This document shows positions 45,292 to 55,187 of a DNA stretch of 64,000 nt, piece after piece. The DNA is from Rhodosorus marinus. Lineage: Eukaryota; Rhodophyta; Stylonematophyceae; Stylonematales; Stylonemataceae. The stretch covers positions 744,001 through 808,000 of the forward strand of contig JAMWBK010000013.1 in assembly GCA_029953675.1 (NCBI GenBank), given 5' to 3'. Made by a program: the position numbers and the translations under genes. Position 1 is the first letter of the stretch, and each line of letters begins with the position of its first letter. The notes beneath the pieces were generated by a model, which made no database searches, was not told where the DNA came from, and was given only the letters and a program-made list of their open reading frames with translations.

Positions 45292-45761
45292 TTACCAGAA
45301 ACTGACCCAAGGCTCCAGATCCATGTCAGCACTCGAGGTCGGACGTGCTCTGTGGAATTGGACAACTTAACAGTCGACTCGATCCAAAACTAGTTCCTGC
45401 CGCGATGGGCATCAAGTGCGAGGGCTCTTGCTGGACCGCTTTTTTGGGATTCGCTTCCAATATCTGGCCGTTTAATCAACTGAATTTGCTTATGCAAGGA
45501 AACTTGAATGCTCAAGAGTCGGAGCAGCGTCTGGTATGCAGAGCACAGGGAACCGGTAAGGGGTGGAGAATTGATGTTTCCAATTTGTGGAACCGGGCAG
45601 GGGAATAAAACTTATTCTCGCGATTGCTGCAGTTGCGCGGTCTCGAATTGGGGTATCTGATAGGGCCTGTGATGCGAAAAGCTTTTCGATATATCTTGCT
45701 CGAGATAGTTGGATTAATAGACAGTATCGATTGAATCGTCCCTGGTCCCACCAAGAGGGAG
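45292..45761. other. Convergent intergenic region
   Basis: 3' region between the ROK kinase and the CBM53 gene; nothing recognised. Confidence 0.4.
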
Positions 45762-46770
45762 TTAAACTATTTCAAGCGCTGATTCATCACTCTCCAGTAG
45801 TGCGTACGCCACTATGAAGTCCGACGCCGTGAGCTCCTGATGATCATACGCAAGCAGGGGACAAGCAAACCAGCAACAATGATACGTCAGAACTAATTCG
45901 CTCAATAGTTTGGGGAATATCCGCGGAAGCGCACCTCGAATAATGTTCTCTCCTTGCCCTCCGCGTAATCGTTGAGCATGTCGGAGAGGGTGCTTTTGTC
46001 AGTTTCAAAGCCCATCTCCTCAAAGGCTAGTATCGCAGCATCAATCGCAACCTTTCCCACGCCGGTTTTGTCTATTCTGTCGTATGCTGCCGTTGCTTGG
46101 CTTATCTAGAGCATGCAATGAAATAAGTATCTGGTAAGTGCTCTTGCCAGGTGCTCGTGACGTAGAATGCACGAGATTAGCTGAGCAAGCTTACGTGAAT
46201 GGAACCCAAAGAGAACCTTTCTGAAACCATATCGGCAGTCGCACGAGCCTCATGTAGGAGTTTTTCGTTCTCCGGTGTTATTGCAACAACGTTTGTCGAA
46301 TTTGCGTCCCTAAACTCCTTGATCTCCACCTTTCTTTGCTTCTCATCCGCACTATCGTACACCTCAACCTCGCCATCGTCTCCCAACCTCTGTTGAAATC
46401 GAATTGGAATATGGAAGAAGCTCCCATCGTTTGTATCGTACCGAATTCCATCTGAAATAGCGAAATCAACGACTTGGGCAAAGTTCGGGATCGTGACCAC
46501 CATCCGATACGCCCCATCGGTATCCATCTGAGCTGGTGTCATCACTGGAACATCATCCCCATCCCATCCGTTATACCCACCCGCGAAATGAAGATCGTGT
46601 CCTTCCTTAAAAAAACCAGCAGGGGGCCGATAGCTAATCGTCACAGTATCTCCAACCGCCACATCCCCGTCCGGAATCTGCTTTATGCTTCCGCTCGCAT
46701 TGCAAACCAATAACCGCCTACTTCTCTCCCGGCAGAATCCATTCCATCCAGATACCATAAAACCAGCCAT
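45762..46770 (-). CDS. CBM53 starch-binding domain plus EF-hand-like pair
   Basis: Three exons on the minus strand: 46770-46195, 46105-45935 and 45836-45762. Introns are 89 and 98 nt, both phase 0, and the product is 273 aa. Residues about 39-125 form a CBM53/CBM25-type domain: VGDTVTISYRPPAGFF, HFAGGYNGWDGDDVP and FAISDGIRYDTNDGSFFHIP. This is the pattern of the tandem domains of plant starch synthase III (GGWNRW..., DFVFSDG..YDNN.G.DYH.P). The C-terminal 80 residues look like two EF-hand-type helix-loop-helix units (AAYDRIDKTGVGKVAIDAAI, then DMLNDYAEG...LTASDFIVAYALLE). Both loops lack the canonical acidic ligands, so calcium binding is doubtful. No catalytic domain is present. The N terminus (MAGFMVSGWNGFCRERSRRL, then VCNA) resembles a transit peptide. 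A glucan-binding regulator or scaffold is inferred. Confidence 0.8.
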
Positions 46771-48054
46771 TTCGTTTGTTCCTCTTTTTCTCCTTCTTCC
46801 AGACTTCTCACTTCAAGTGGAAGTTGCCATTCACCCCCAGTGCCCCTCCCACCTTCCCCCACCAACACAGCCACATCGATCACAGTACCTCACCATTCCC
46901 TTCTCGCTCTGACGCAATTCCCAACCGGCTCTCTCCTTCGGGGTTGGGGTCAAGTGACTACCGAGCAGTTAACACTACCAGTCCTCCAAAACATTGTAAA
47001 GGAAAGCTTCATTCGATATTATATTAGGATAGTCACAACTTTTTCTGCCAGAAGCAGCTGCTGAATCTCATCTCGTCTCCTTCACCTGCCTTATACCGGT
47101 GATACTTATGACCCTGAGCGAAAGCCGATAAAAAATATCTCCTGGTGACGGTCGGCGCGATGTATTAGAATCTCTATAAAAATATTTATTTTTCTATTTT
47201 CAATGGAAGCTTGCCCCTGAATGAGTGCGGATGTGGGCGAAGGACATTTGGTGGTTGTGCCTGGCTTTTCTGGATTGGAGGTAGCTAAGTATGTGAACAA
47301 CTGTGTAGGAACATTCTGCCCGTACTATTAGTAGCTTTGCTTGGTACTCTGGTGTTTCCAGAGGACGCCCCGGCCGGATTGAGCTGGTTTTTAAGGGTTT
47401 TGATGTTCCGGTGGTCTCGGGTAGTTTTGCTGGTGCTTCTTCGCGCAGTTGGGAGGGATTGTGTTCTACGCCAGTCTCTGACTTATGACCACGACCGCGA
47501 GGTGCTCACACAGTGCTCACTAGGTTCTCCTCAGATTCGTCAGCAACTCGAGCGCTCTGGGAGGAGTTCATTTCGCTCATTCGGGTCCATTAGCTGCGTG
47601 GGAAGCCTTCCTATAATATCTCAAAGGCCGAGTGGAAAACACTAGTGGAGAATCCAGAGCGTCATGGTTTGAAAGGGTTTCCGGAGGCATTGGTACGTCA
47701 AGTCCTAGTTTTAGAAAGCTCAAAACGTAAACATGCGAGTAGTACAAGTCGCTCAGAGTTCCACTCGCAAGGCAGGTTCGTACTTCAAGGGATAGTCTTT
47801 CCGCGCCAACGGCTGGGTTTTTCTCTCCTCAAGTATCGTTTGCGAGCAAATGAAGAGCCCTTTCGGTAATCGTGAACCTTTTGGCTCTTACTCTGGCTAT
47901 CGATTCGGGGTTCCTTGTGAACCGGTTAGCCCAAGGTTTGGTTTTGGCTATCCCACCACTGGCTTGTCTTGCAGCCGAAGGGAACACAGACCGACTCTGA
48001 GCTGGATATCTAGTACAGTGTTACGTAAAGACTTATCCTTCCCAAGAAAGCTGG
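46771..48054. other. Region with unrecognised open frames
   Basis: C-rich plus-strand sequence at 46831-46862 fits the promoter of the minus-strand CBM53 gene. A 38-codon frame from ATG 47221 and open frames chained in different phases (47337-47645, 47645-47869, 47850 onward) suggest decayed coding or element sequence, but no domain is identified. Confidence 0.35.
46831..46862 (-). promoter_or_regulatory. C-rich tract upstream of the CBM53 gene
   Basis: CACCCCCAGTGCCCCTCCCACC and CCCCC on the plus strand, 60-90 bases upstream of the minus-strand ATG. Confidence 0.35.
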
Positions 48055-48804
48055 TCACTCCTTTGTCTCGACGTCCTCTGTTGGTTCCGGTGCATTTTCA
48101 GGTCTACCTTCTTCGGGCTTGTCTTGTTTTTCGGATTCATCCACAGTCTGCACAGTCTGTCGGTCGACATCGCTCGGCTGAGCTGCTTCCTCCCTGCCGT
48201 TTTCCTCTCCCTCAACTGGTTCTTCTACCTCCCCTTCACCGCCACCATCCTCATCTTCTTTCGACTGCGTGGGGAGCGATGAAAGCTCTTCTTCTTCAAC
48301 AAGGACCTGTCTTCTACGCTTGGTAACAACCTCAGGAACTGGATCATCCCACCAGATCGGCCCTCCATCTCCAGAAGCACAGCTCACGCATCCCGTCGTC
48401 ACATTAGGAGTAATCTGTCCATGTCTTTCTCTCAACGGCACTCTACAGATCCCAGTCGTCCTAAAATTAGTATTGCTCTTTGCTATAACTGCAACAGAGC
48501 ACAGAGTCTCATATCCAGCCTTCCTCCACTTCGCAAGCAGCGGCCCATCCGCGATCTTCATATCGATCAAGTAGTCGTACAACTTCTTAGAAATCTGATG
48601 CTCCTCATGGTACAAATTGAACATATACCTGTTCTTCTGATAGTGAATCTTATGAACTACCCAAGTGATCTCGTTTCTCATCTTATCCTCCACAGGCTCG
48701 TTCATTGCATCCCTCATTTTCTCCTCAAACTCCTCAAGCTTGGGCTCAACAATCTCCCATCCAGCGGGAGGTCGCTTCCTCTTCATTGCTAATCTCCAAG
48801 ACAT
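48055..48804 (-). CDS. BUD31: Divergent BUD31/G10 spliceosome protein with an acidic tail
   Basis: Intronless, 249 aa from ATG 48804 (a second Met lies six codons later). Residues 7-140 align along the whole length of BUD31/G10: MKRKRPPAGWEIVEPKLEEF, EEKMRDAMNEP, ITWVVHKIHYQKNRYMFNLY, ISKKLYDYLIDMKIADGPLL, AKWRKAGYETLC, NTNFRTTGICRVP. BUD31 is a core factor of activated spliceosomes. Human BUD31 (144 aa) ends in a nine-Cys zinc cluster (LCCLRC...NCICRVP...ECTHCGCRGC). Here the corresponding stretch keeps only about four Cys (ETLCSVAV, GICRVP, TGCVSCASG). A further stretch of about 100 residues rich in Glu, Asp and Gly follows, absent from the usual protein. It could be a diverged paralogue or a lineage-specific BUD31. 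The frame is intact, so it is not an obvious pseudogene. Confidence 0.88.
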   Translation of the reverse strand: MSWRLAMKRKRPPAGWEIVEPKLEEFEEKMRDAMNEPVEDKMRNEITWVVHKIHYQKNRYMFNLYHEEHQISKKLYDYLIDMKIADGPLLAKWRKAGYETLCSVAVIAKSNTNFRTTGICRVPLRERHGQITPNVTTGCVSCASGDGGPIWWDDPVPEVVTKRRRQVLVEEEELSSLPTQSKEDEDGGGEGEVEEPVEGEENGREEAAQPSDVDRQTVQTVDESEKQDKPEEGRPENAPEPTEDVETKE

Positions 48805-49942
48805 TCTTCCTTTCTCAACACACCACCAAAACAAAAACAAACTTCACCCAAAGTAAAAATAAATACGTCTAAAAGTCTATCCCTCGTTTAGCACTAAAGA
48901 CACCCTCAAACCTCCTCCACGAAAACTACCTCTGCCGGAATGGCTTGCCAACTTTATATATTGCCTCCGTCTTCACCACACTCTCTGAACTCGTAATCGT
49001 CGATGGAGACAACAACCCAACGATCCCCTTTCAAGATTCGTCTCTTTGTTCCCACAACAAAGCAGTCTTGACGAGGACGAAGAAGACGCGCAACCCGCTT
49101 ATGAGTGCGTGTTCTTGGAATGGTAGAGCCTTCGTTCTCAGTGCTCTGAAGTAGTTTAGTGACGAAGACGAAGATGAACAAACCCGACGAACTCCCGCTA
49201 TAGCGTGAATAGAACAGAGACAACCTTCGTTCTAAAGGGTTTCTTGCGATAAAAAAGATGAAGAAGCACTCAGCAAACCCCTTTGTGAGTAAGCTTTAGA
49301 ATGTGTTCTCACTACGAACAGTCGCAACGAAGACGAAGCAGTTAGAACAACCCAAAAGAGCTCCTCTTAAGAGTAAACTTCAGAATGTGTTCTCACTACC
49401 CAGCAGTCTTTTAAGGAAGACGAAGAAGAAGAACAACCCAAATGAACTCCTCTTATCAGTGCGTGCGCTTTATTCTCAGTATAGCGACGTAGTTTCCTGA
49501 CGGAGCGAACCCCGTTTAGGATTGAGTGGAATACATAAAGCCTTCGTTCAAAAAACTGTTCGAACTCTGAGCTTTTGCGACTTCGCCTCCTTCCTGTAGA
49601 CGAAGAAGAAGTCGCAAAAAAGCAACTTCTCGCCTCCGCATATGAAATACAGCTCCGGCATTGATCTGTTTTCAAACCAGTTTCTAAGCGTCGTCAACGA
49701 CGAGGGGTGAGATTTGATGGAATGTTTCCATCCAGCAGACGGCAACGCGACAGAAGCTATCAGCTCCCTTTCTTTAAGAAGACTAAGCAATCAACTATAG
49801 CCGAGACAGAAGCAGTGCAGTCCCAACCTCGGACTATCGAGCTCAGGAAGTGTCTGTTAGAAGAGCCGGTCAACAAGGTAAAAGCAAAGCATAGACAAGA
49901 CAAGCTTTCTTGATTCTCTTTTCTGGAACTCGGGATAAGTGC
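48805..49942. other. Region with degenerate 83-bp tandem repeats
   Basis: No gene recognised. 49060-49500 consists of diverged tandem units. Confidence 0.4.
49060..49500. repeat. Degenerate tandem repeat, period about 83 bp
   Basis: The block GAATGTGTTCTCACTAC recurs at about 49299 and 49382, each followed by GAAGACGAAG, AACAACCCAAA and CTCCTCTTA. More diverged units with GAAGACGAAG occur before and after. Confidence 0.65.
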
Positions 49943-51356
49943 TTAGTTGAAGGACGTTCCCACGCTGGGACCATCACCAGCCTGCTTGTCGAAGCAATCT
50001 TCTGGCTGTATTTCCTTTGAAACGTCCGCGAGGATGTTCTTGAACTCGTCGTATTGACAGGCTTCCTTTCCACCACAGCCTGGAATCTTAAGGACTTGGT
50101 CATTGTACAGGAATCGGACGAGTGGTTCGCCTGTCGCTCTACTTCTTAAGAGCTCGATGACGAGATTGGCAGAGTACTCTGGCCATTTCTCGTCGAAGGC
50201 GTTCAAGCTTAGCAGCATCGGTATCAACGTCGTGTCGTGGCCAGAGTAGATCACCAGCTTGTGTCTCTTGCCACCTTCCGACTCTTCGTTCTTGAGAATC
50301 TTCTCGTGAGCGTTCTGAATCTCTTTCCAAAGCGGCCCAATGGAAAGTCTTAGAGCCACTGGATCCTGGAATAGTGCCGCCGCTTCCGTCGTTGCCAGCC
50401 GGTGAATGTCATCGAAGAGACCCTGACTTACGTCTTCTGGGATGATCAGTCCGTGAGCAGATCTGCTTTTTAGGTTATCAAAGTAGTGGGTGATCGCTAT
50501 GCCGGGGCTTTCCTCATCTGCAAGGAGAGCGAGACGATCTCGGATCTAAGAAAAGAGTAAAGTCAGGTTGGGGACATACGCGATCGTCGATTCGGAGTTG
50601 AATCAAGTGAGCACTTACCTCATCGCGTTCTTCGATGGCAGCCCAGCCTTTTTTCGCCTCGAGGAAGAGTGACATGAGACGTGGACAACCAAGCACATTG
50701 GGAAAGATGGTTTCCTTCTTACCATCCATGACATGCACCGGAACTTGTTCGGGTCTCGATTCAGCGGGAAAGAGGCCGGCTAGCAGTGACTGAGCTGATT
50801 CAACGGCCCTCTGCTGAAAGGATGATCTGACGTACACCTCATCGCTAGAAAATCGAGGTGAGAGCAGCTTTTCTCCACCAGAGGCTCCGTGAACGTAGCG
50901 TTTTCTGAGTCTCTTCCCGAGCTGGTACAACTGCGTTTTGCCGAGGTCAGTCAATTCACCTGGAAAACAGCCACCAGCCAAGGGCATCGGGGTTGCGTCC
51001 ATATTGTGAACATGTCCAGGCGGATCTCCGTTAACACCCTTAACCTCCACATCAGCCTCAAGAGAATTCCTCTTCTCCTCGGTACACACCAACCACTTCG
51101 TCCCAAGATCATGACCCCCAGCGAACGTGTTCAGCGGCGTTCTCGCTCCATGTCGACAGACCACATGCACCATAACCAAATCCAAATCATCCCCATCATC
51201 CGGTCCAGCTCCAATCTCACCCCTATCAGCCTGCGCCGCTCCATTCCTTCCGCTCACTCCAACCGCCGCAAGTAGACCCAGTCCAACCCCGCCCCCAATG
51301 ACCCGAAAAACACTCCCCCTCATCTCCCCAAACACAATCAGACAACCAAAGATCAT
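49943..51356 (-). CDS. Histidine acid phosphatase
   Basis: Two exons: 51356-50619 and 50545-49943, with a 73-nt phase-0 intron, giving 446 aa. The catalytic motif is CRHGARTPL (Arg68, His69, Arg72) and the proton-donor motif YSGHDTTL (His349, Asp350), as in branch-2 histidine phosphatases such as prostatic/lysosomal acid phosphatase and ACP6 (lysophosphatidic acid phosphatase). Supporting blocks are ELTDLGKTQLYQLGKRLRKRY and VYVRSSFQQRAVESAQSLLAGLFP. The N terminus has a hydrophobic stretch (VIGGGVGLGLLAAVGV, about 19-34) suggesting a signal anchor or presequence. Several Cys near the C terminus (IPGCGGKEACQYDEF) could form disulfides. The substrate cannot be told. ACP6-like is my best guess because of the RHGARTPL start and single-domain length. 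Confidence 0.92.
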
Positions 51357-52546
51357 ACAGTACACATTTCCACCTTGCAGAACAGATTAAGAACCAATAT
51401 CTATATACACTAAATCAATACTTCCCCAACCCCAAAAGCTATCCTTTCATCCTCTCTCTATACCCATCCTCTCATCTTCTCTCCATCCCCATCCTCTCAT
51501 ACTCTCTCCGTCCTCATCCCCTCGTACCTTAATCCTCGCGCCGTCCGTAACAACCTACCTTGTCCAGTTTGAAGGAACGCCGGTCGGTGTGCGGAGAGCA
51601 TGGCCAATCTCCACCGTGCAGAGGGCAGTTCTCAGAGTGGTTCCAGATTTTTCATTGTGGAAAGCTTTGGTCACCCTGGAAAGTCAAGCTTGGAATGGCA
51701 CCGGGAAATGTTCTACTGACCATACTAGCTGCGTATCAATTACTCCTACGCCGATGAAGCGTGGCACTTTGGCGATATTCTACCTCTGCATGCTCCCGAG
51801 ATCGTCCGCCACCGCAGACTGGGATTCGAACGCTTTGTGTCCCCAGTGCCTAGTTCCTTTTCCGCCATGCTCAGCGCTCAAGGCTAAAGTAGTAAACCAA
51901 CACTTACCCATCCAATGGATCCCCGGTCACCATCCCCAAAAATACTAAGAAAATCCTCTTTAACCACCAATACAAATTTCCCTGGTCAAAAATAAACATT
52001 ATTCAACTCCCTAACGGAAAAAGTTTACCGCCAATGAAATCCCGATCCCGGATTATTTTATATATTAAATATGTTTTGAGGATCATATAGGACAGACTGT
52101 CTTTCCCTCCGGTTCCTTTTTTGCTGATTGGATTTTTTTTTAGCGCGTTTGGGGGGATTAGTTCGTCGGTTGGTGGTTTCCTTTTGGGGGCGGCTGGGGG
52201 GGGGGTTTGAGAGGGATGGTTGAGGGGTTAGGTAAGGATGTTGAATAGCAGCTTGATCATAATTTTCTTTTCATTTACAAACTCCCCTACTCCCTCCCCA
52301 CCACCGCCCTCTCTTACTTTCTTTGTTATCCAAAGCTTGGCTTGTTTTGGGTGGGATTTCTTTGCTCGTTGTCATATTGGGTGATGTTGGAGCGCGTAAC
52401 GCGTAAACAGCAGAGCTTGTGGTCACCAGCACATGCTGAAATCTGAGCTCGCCCAATGGTCAATGCTAGTAGACTGTCTCGCATGTGACCTTGCACAACC
52501 TGGTCAAACTGCTGGAGGCAGGTCCGCCAGCTGTTTTCAAGGAGTC

Positions 52547-52720
52547 AACCTCGGCGGGCAAGGGCCTCAGAAGCGGCTTCGAGCGTTGAAATTTCGGAGG
52601 TAGTCGGTACCGAACAGCTTCAGAAACAGGTGTACATGAATCTGACAAGCGCACACGCATCGGTGTACATGATGCCCCGCGACGAACCCGCGTCTTCTTC
52701 ACCACGCAGTGGAATTCAAA
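52547..52720. repeat. 174-bp direct repeat, copy 1
   Basis: Nearly identical to 52735-52908 (I see one difference, ACATGAA against ACACGAA). The spacer is 14 bases. One plus-strand frame stays open through both copies. Confidence 0.9.
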
Positions 52721-52734
52721 CGGCTCTCACACTG

Positions 52735-52908
52735 AACCTCGGCGGGCAAGGGCCTCAGAAGCGGCTTCGAGCGTTGAAATTTCGGAGGTAGTCGGTACCG
52801 AACAGCTTCAGAAACAGGTGTACACGAATCTGACAAGCGCACACGCATCGGTGTACATGATGCCCCGCGACGAACCCGCGTCTTCTTCACCACGCAGTGG
52901 AATTCAAA
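52735..52908. repeat. 174-bp direct repeat, copy 2
   Basis: Second copy. Its open frame continues for about 50 codons past the repeat (through RSSAAIASVKRLSRELFT) before a stop at about 53069. No known domain. Confidence 0.9.
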
Positions 52909-53728
52909 GTGCTCACGAATCGTCCTCCTACTATGCATATCCCTGCTGCGATATCCTGCCGACTAGCACTCTCTTGCGGACCCCGTACTCCAACAGCACC
53001 CGTAGTTCCGCTGCCATTGCGTCTGTGAAGCGACTGTCTCGGGAGTTATTCACAACCGTTGTAAAGTAAACCACTGGTTCTGGATAATTGGCGCCTTCGG
53101 CAGCTTCAGCGGGGGCGGGAGAAAGGCAGCGACTATGGTATCAGACTCGTCATTATCCCTGTTGAATCACACAACAGTTTGGATATTGGCGAACCCCCCC
53201 ACACGCGAGCCTGAAGTCATCCTTCAAATAAGGTAAGCGATGAGTACTACTAGCCATGAGTACTATTAGCCTGCAAACCGCCTGAATAATACCGCCAACC
53301 CGTCGGGAACATTGCCGTCTTTGCTAGTCTTTGGGATCATCCCGAGCGCACGCACCTGTTCTGGGGTTCGGTTTCCTGTCTACCACCAGTGAAAGAGCCT
53401 TTCAATCCTCGCCAAGGAAACTCACTTTCTCGCGAAATACTCCGATGAAGTCGATTGCAGGTGACTGTCCAGAACCAGTATTACCTTTTTAACACCGGAG
53501 GGGAGAAAAGCAGACTACTGGAGGCGAAGATCATCCGCCACGAACGGCAAAGCAGCGTTCCTACGCTGAAACAGGAAACTATAACAAGGAGAGCTGGTGA
53601 GGGGAGCGCTCAGAGAGGTCTATTGCGGAGAGGGTTTGGTTTGCTGGCTGTCGACTGTTGAGCGCAGCACGAAGACGGGATTCGGTGGGCTTTTTTGTTT
53701 TTTTGGATGCATTGTCGTTGGAGACAGA

Positions 53729-55070
53729 ATGATGCGAAAGGGAGGGATTGGAGCTCTGAAAGCGCAACAGGCGCGCCAGAGCGCTCTGAAGGAAACTGGA
53801 GAGAAAGTTCAGGAAGAGCTTTTGCTGGCTATGAGGACCCAGATGAGACAGTTTCAGGAGAGCTTGGAGACTTATGCCAGGGAGCACAAGAAAGAAATTC
53901 AGAACAACCCGGTGAGTCGAGTTTCGGCTTTTCTTTTACCCTTTTTTTTGCGGGATGCGGCATAGGCAGAAACCAGACTGATCAGGCGGGATTTTCTGAT
54001 GATTCGCAGGAGCTGCGTGGGAAGTTCCACAAAATGTGTAGCAATGTAGGAGTAGACCCTCTCGTGTCAAGCAAGAACCAGTGGACGTCATTAGGTATCG
54101 GAGATTTCTACTTTGAACTCGCTGTTCGAACTGTTGAGGTATGGAAGACTGCTACCTGCTGTGGCTCCTGCAAACCTGCTGTTCCAAATCTTCATTAGGT
54201 CCCTTGCTTAGCTTTCGGCTTCAGTGCTGCGCTTCTGGTACCGCAGGAGCGTGGGATTCGAGCACCCGCAAGAAAGCACTGCTTTTGAAAGTGTTGAAAC
54301 TCACTGAGAACGCGTCTTGATGTTTTAGATATGCCTGGCTACCAGATCTTTAAATGGCGGAATAATTGATGCCGATGAGCTCCTGATGAGGCTGCAAAAG
54401 AAACGAATCAAGTACACCGAGGAGATTACAATGTAAGCAAGCCCATCTTTCCAGTCAGCATCCCTTGTCTTGTCCGATCCGGCATTCGCCAGAGCATTGA
54501 TGTTGCTTCACAAACTTCTGCTTTCTCGAGAGAATCTCGAGCGACAGCAGTTGCTGTCTCTCGTTTATGGTCTCCTGAATTCCTGAACGGATGACAAGTG
54601 AACCATCGACTGGAGACGTGGATTGGAGCTACTCCACGGTCTCTGGGGATACGTCTCACTTACTAGGCCCTTTTTTTTTGACACCCTAATAACCACGTAG
54701 AGACGATATTGAGAAGGCGGTGAAGAAACTTCACATTTTTGGAGGCGGTTTCGCGTTGCTCAAGCTGGGGAAGAAGTACGTGGTTCGATCTGTCCCTGTA
54801 GAACTTGACCGAGACCATACAATCGTTCTGGGTGCAGTCGAGCAGGAGGGCCACGGGACCCAGTCACAGATTACTCAGAAAGTCGGATGGGATGAGGGCC
54901 GCTTCTTCAAAGCTATGAACTTCCTTCTAGAAAACGAAATGGTATGGGTCGATGATCAAGCCGAGTCTCGCACATACTGGTTCTTAGGCCTCGTCCACCA
55001 AGCCGAAGAGCAACCAACTCGACAGCCTGCTTCTGAAATCTCAAACGTACAAGAGCCCGTCACAAGTTAG
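53729..55070 (+). CDS. SNF8: ESCRT-II subunit SNF8/VPS22
   Basis: Four exons: 53729-53911, 54010-54138, 54329-54432 and 54701-55070, giving 261 aa with consistent phases. The N-terminal coiled coil is followed by [37 protein letters not shown] and [20 protein letters not shown]. The twin winged-helix region follows with [41 protein letters not shown] and [22 protein letters not shown]. All these blocks match human SNF8 in order. SNF8 forms ESCRT-II with VPS25 and VPS36 and acts in multivesicular body sorting. It is about the human length (258 aa). The start has two adjacent ATGs; the first is used. The last two introns are long for this window (190 and 268 nt). Confidence 0.96.
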
Positions 55071-55187
55071 CCCAGGCTTTCATTCGAATATTTTTGTAAA
55101 GTATGAACAAAGTAGCAGAACTTGTGAATTGAGCAACAAGGATCCTATAGCCCAAAGGGAGGGTCTGCATTCGTAGCGGCTGCAGGC

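Larger units (their letters stand above)
51357..53728. other. Divergent intergenic region with a 174-bp direct repeat
   Basis: 51420-51530 is strongly pyrimidine-rich on the plus strand (phosphatase promoter side). Plus-strand G runs at 52150-52206 precede an ATG at 52216 with a nearby GTAAGG donor, a possible but unsupported gene start. A near-identical 174-bp direct repeat lies at 52547-52720 and 52735-52908. Confidence 0.4.

Noticed and set aside
45902-45934. CBM53 gene ending with VRFRGYSPNY at 45902
   Set aside because: A 98-nt intron from donor GTGCGC (45934) leads into exon 45836-45762, which continues an EF-hand-like helix in phase.
47221-47337. A 38-codon frame MSADVGEGHLVVVPGFSGLE... 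as a gene
   Set aside because: It has a possible internal donor but no matching downstream exon or recognised family, so it is only mentioned in the regional entry.
51800-51860. tRNA-like B-box (GTTCGAATCCC on the minus strand)
   Set aside because: The flanking bases cannot form a T stem or an acceptor stem, and no A-box or anticodon arm was found at the right distance.
54230-54290. A second B-box-like sequence inside an SNF8 intron
   Set aside because: T-stem pairing fails and no cloverleaf can be drawn.
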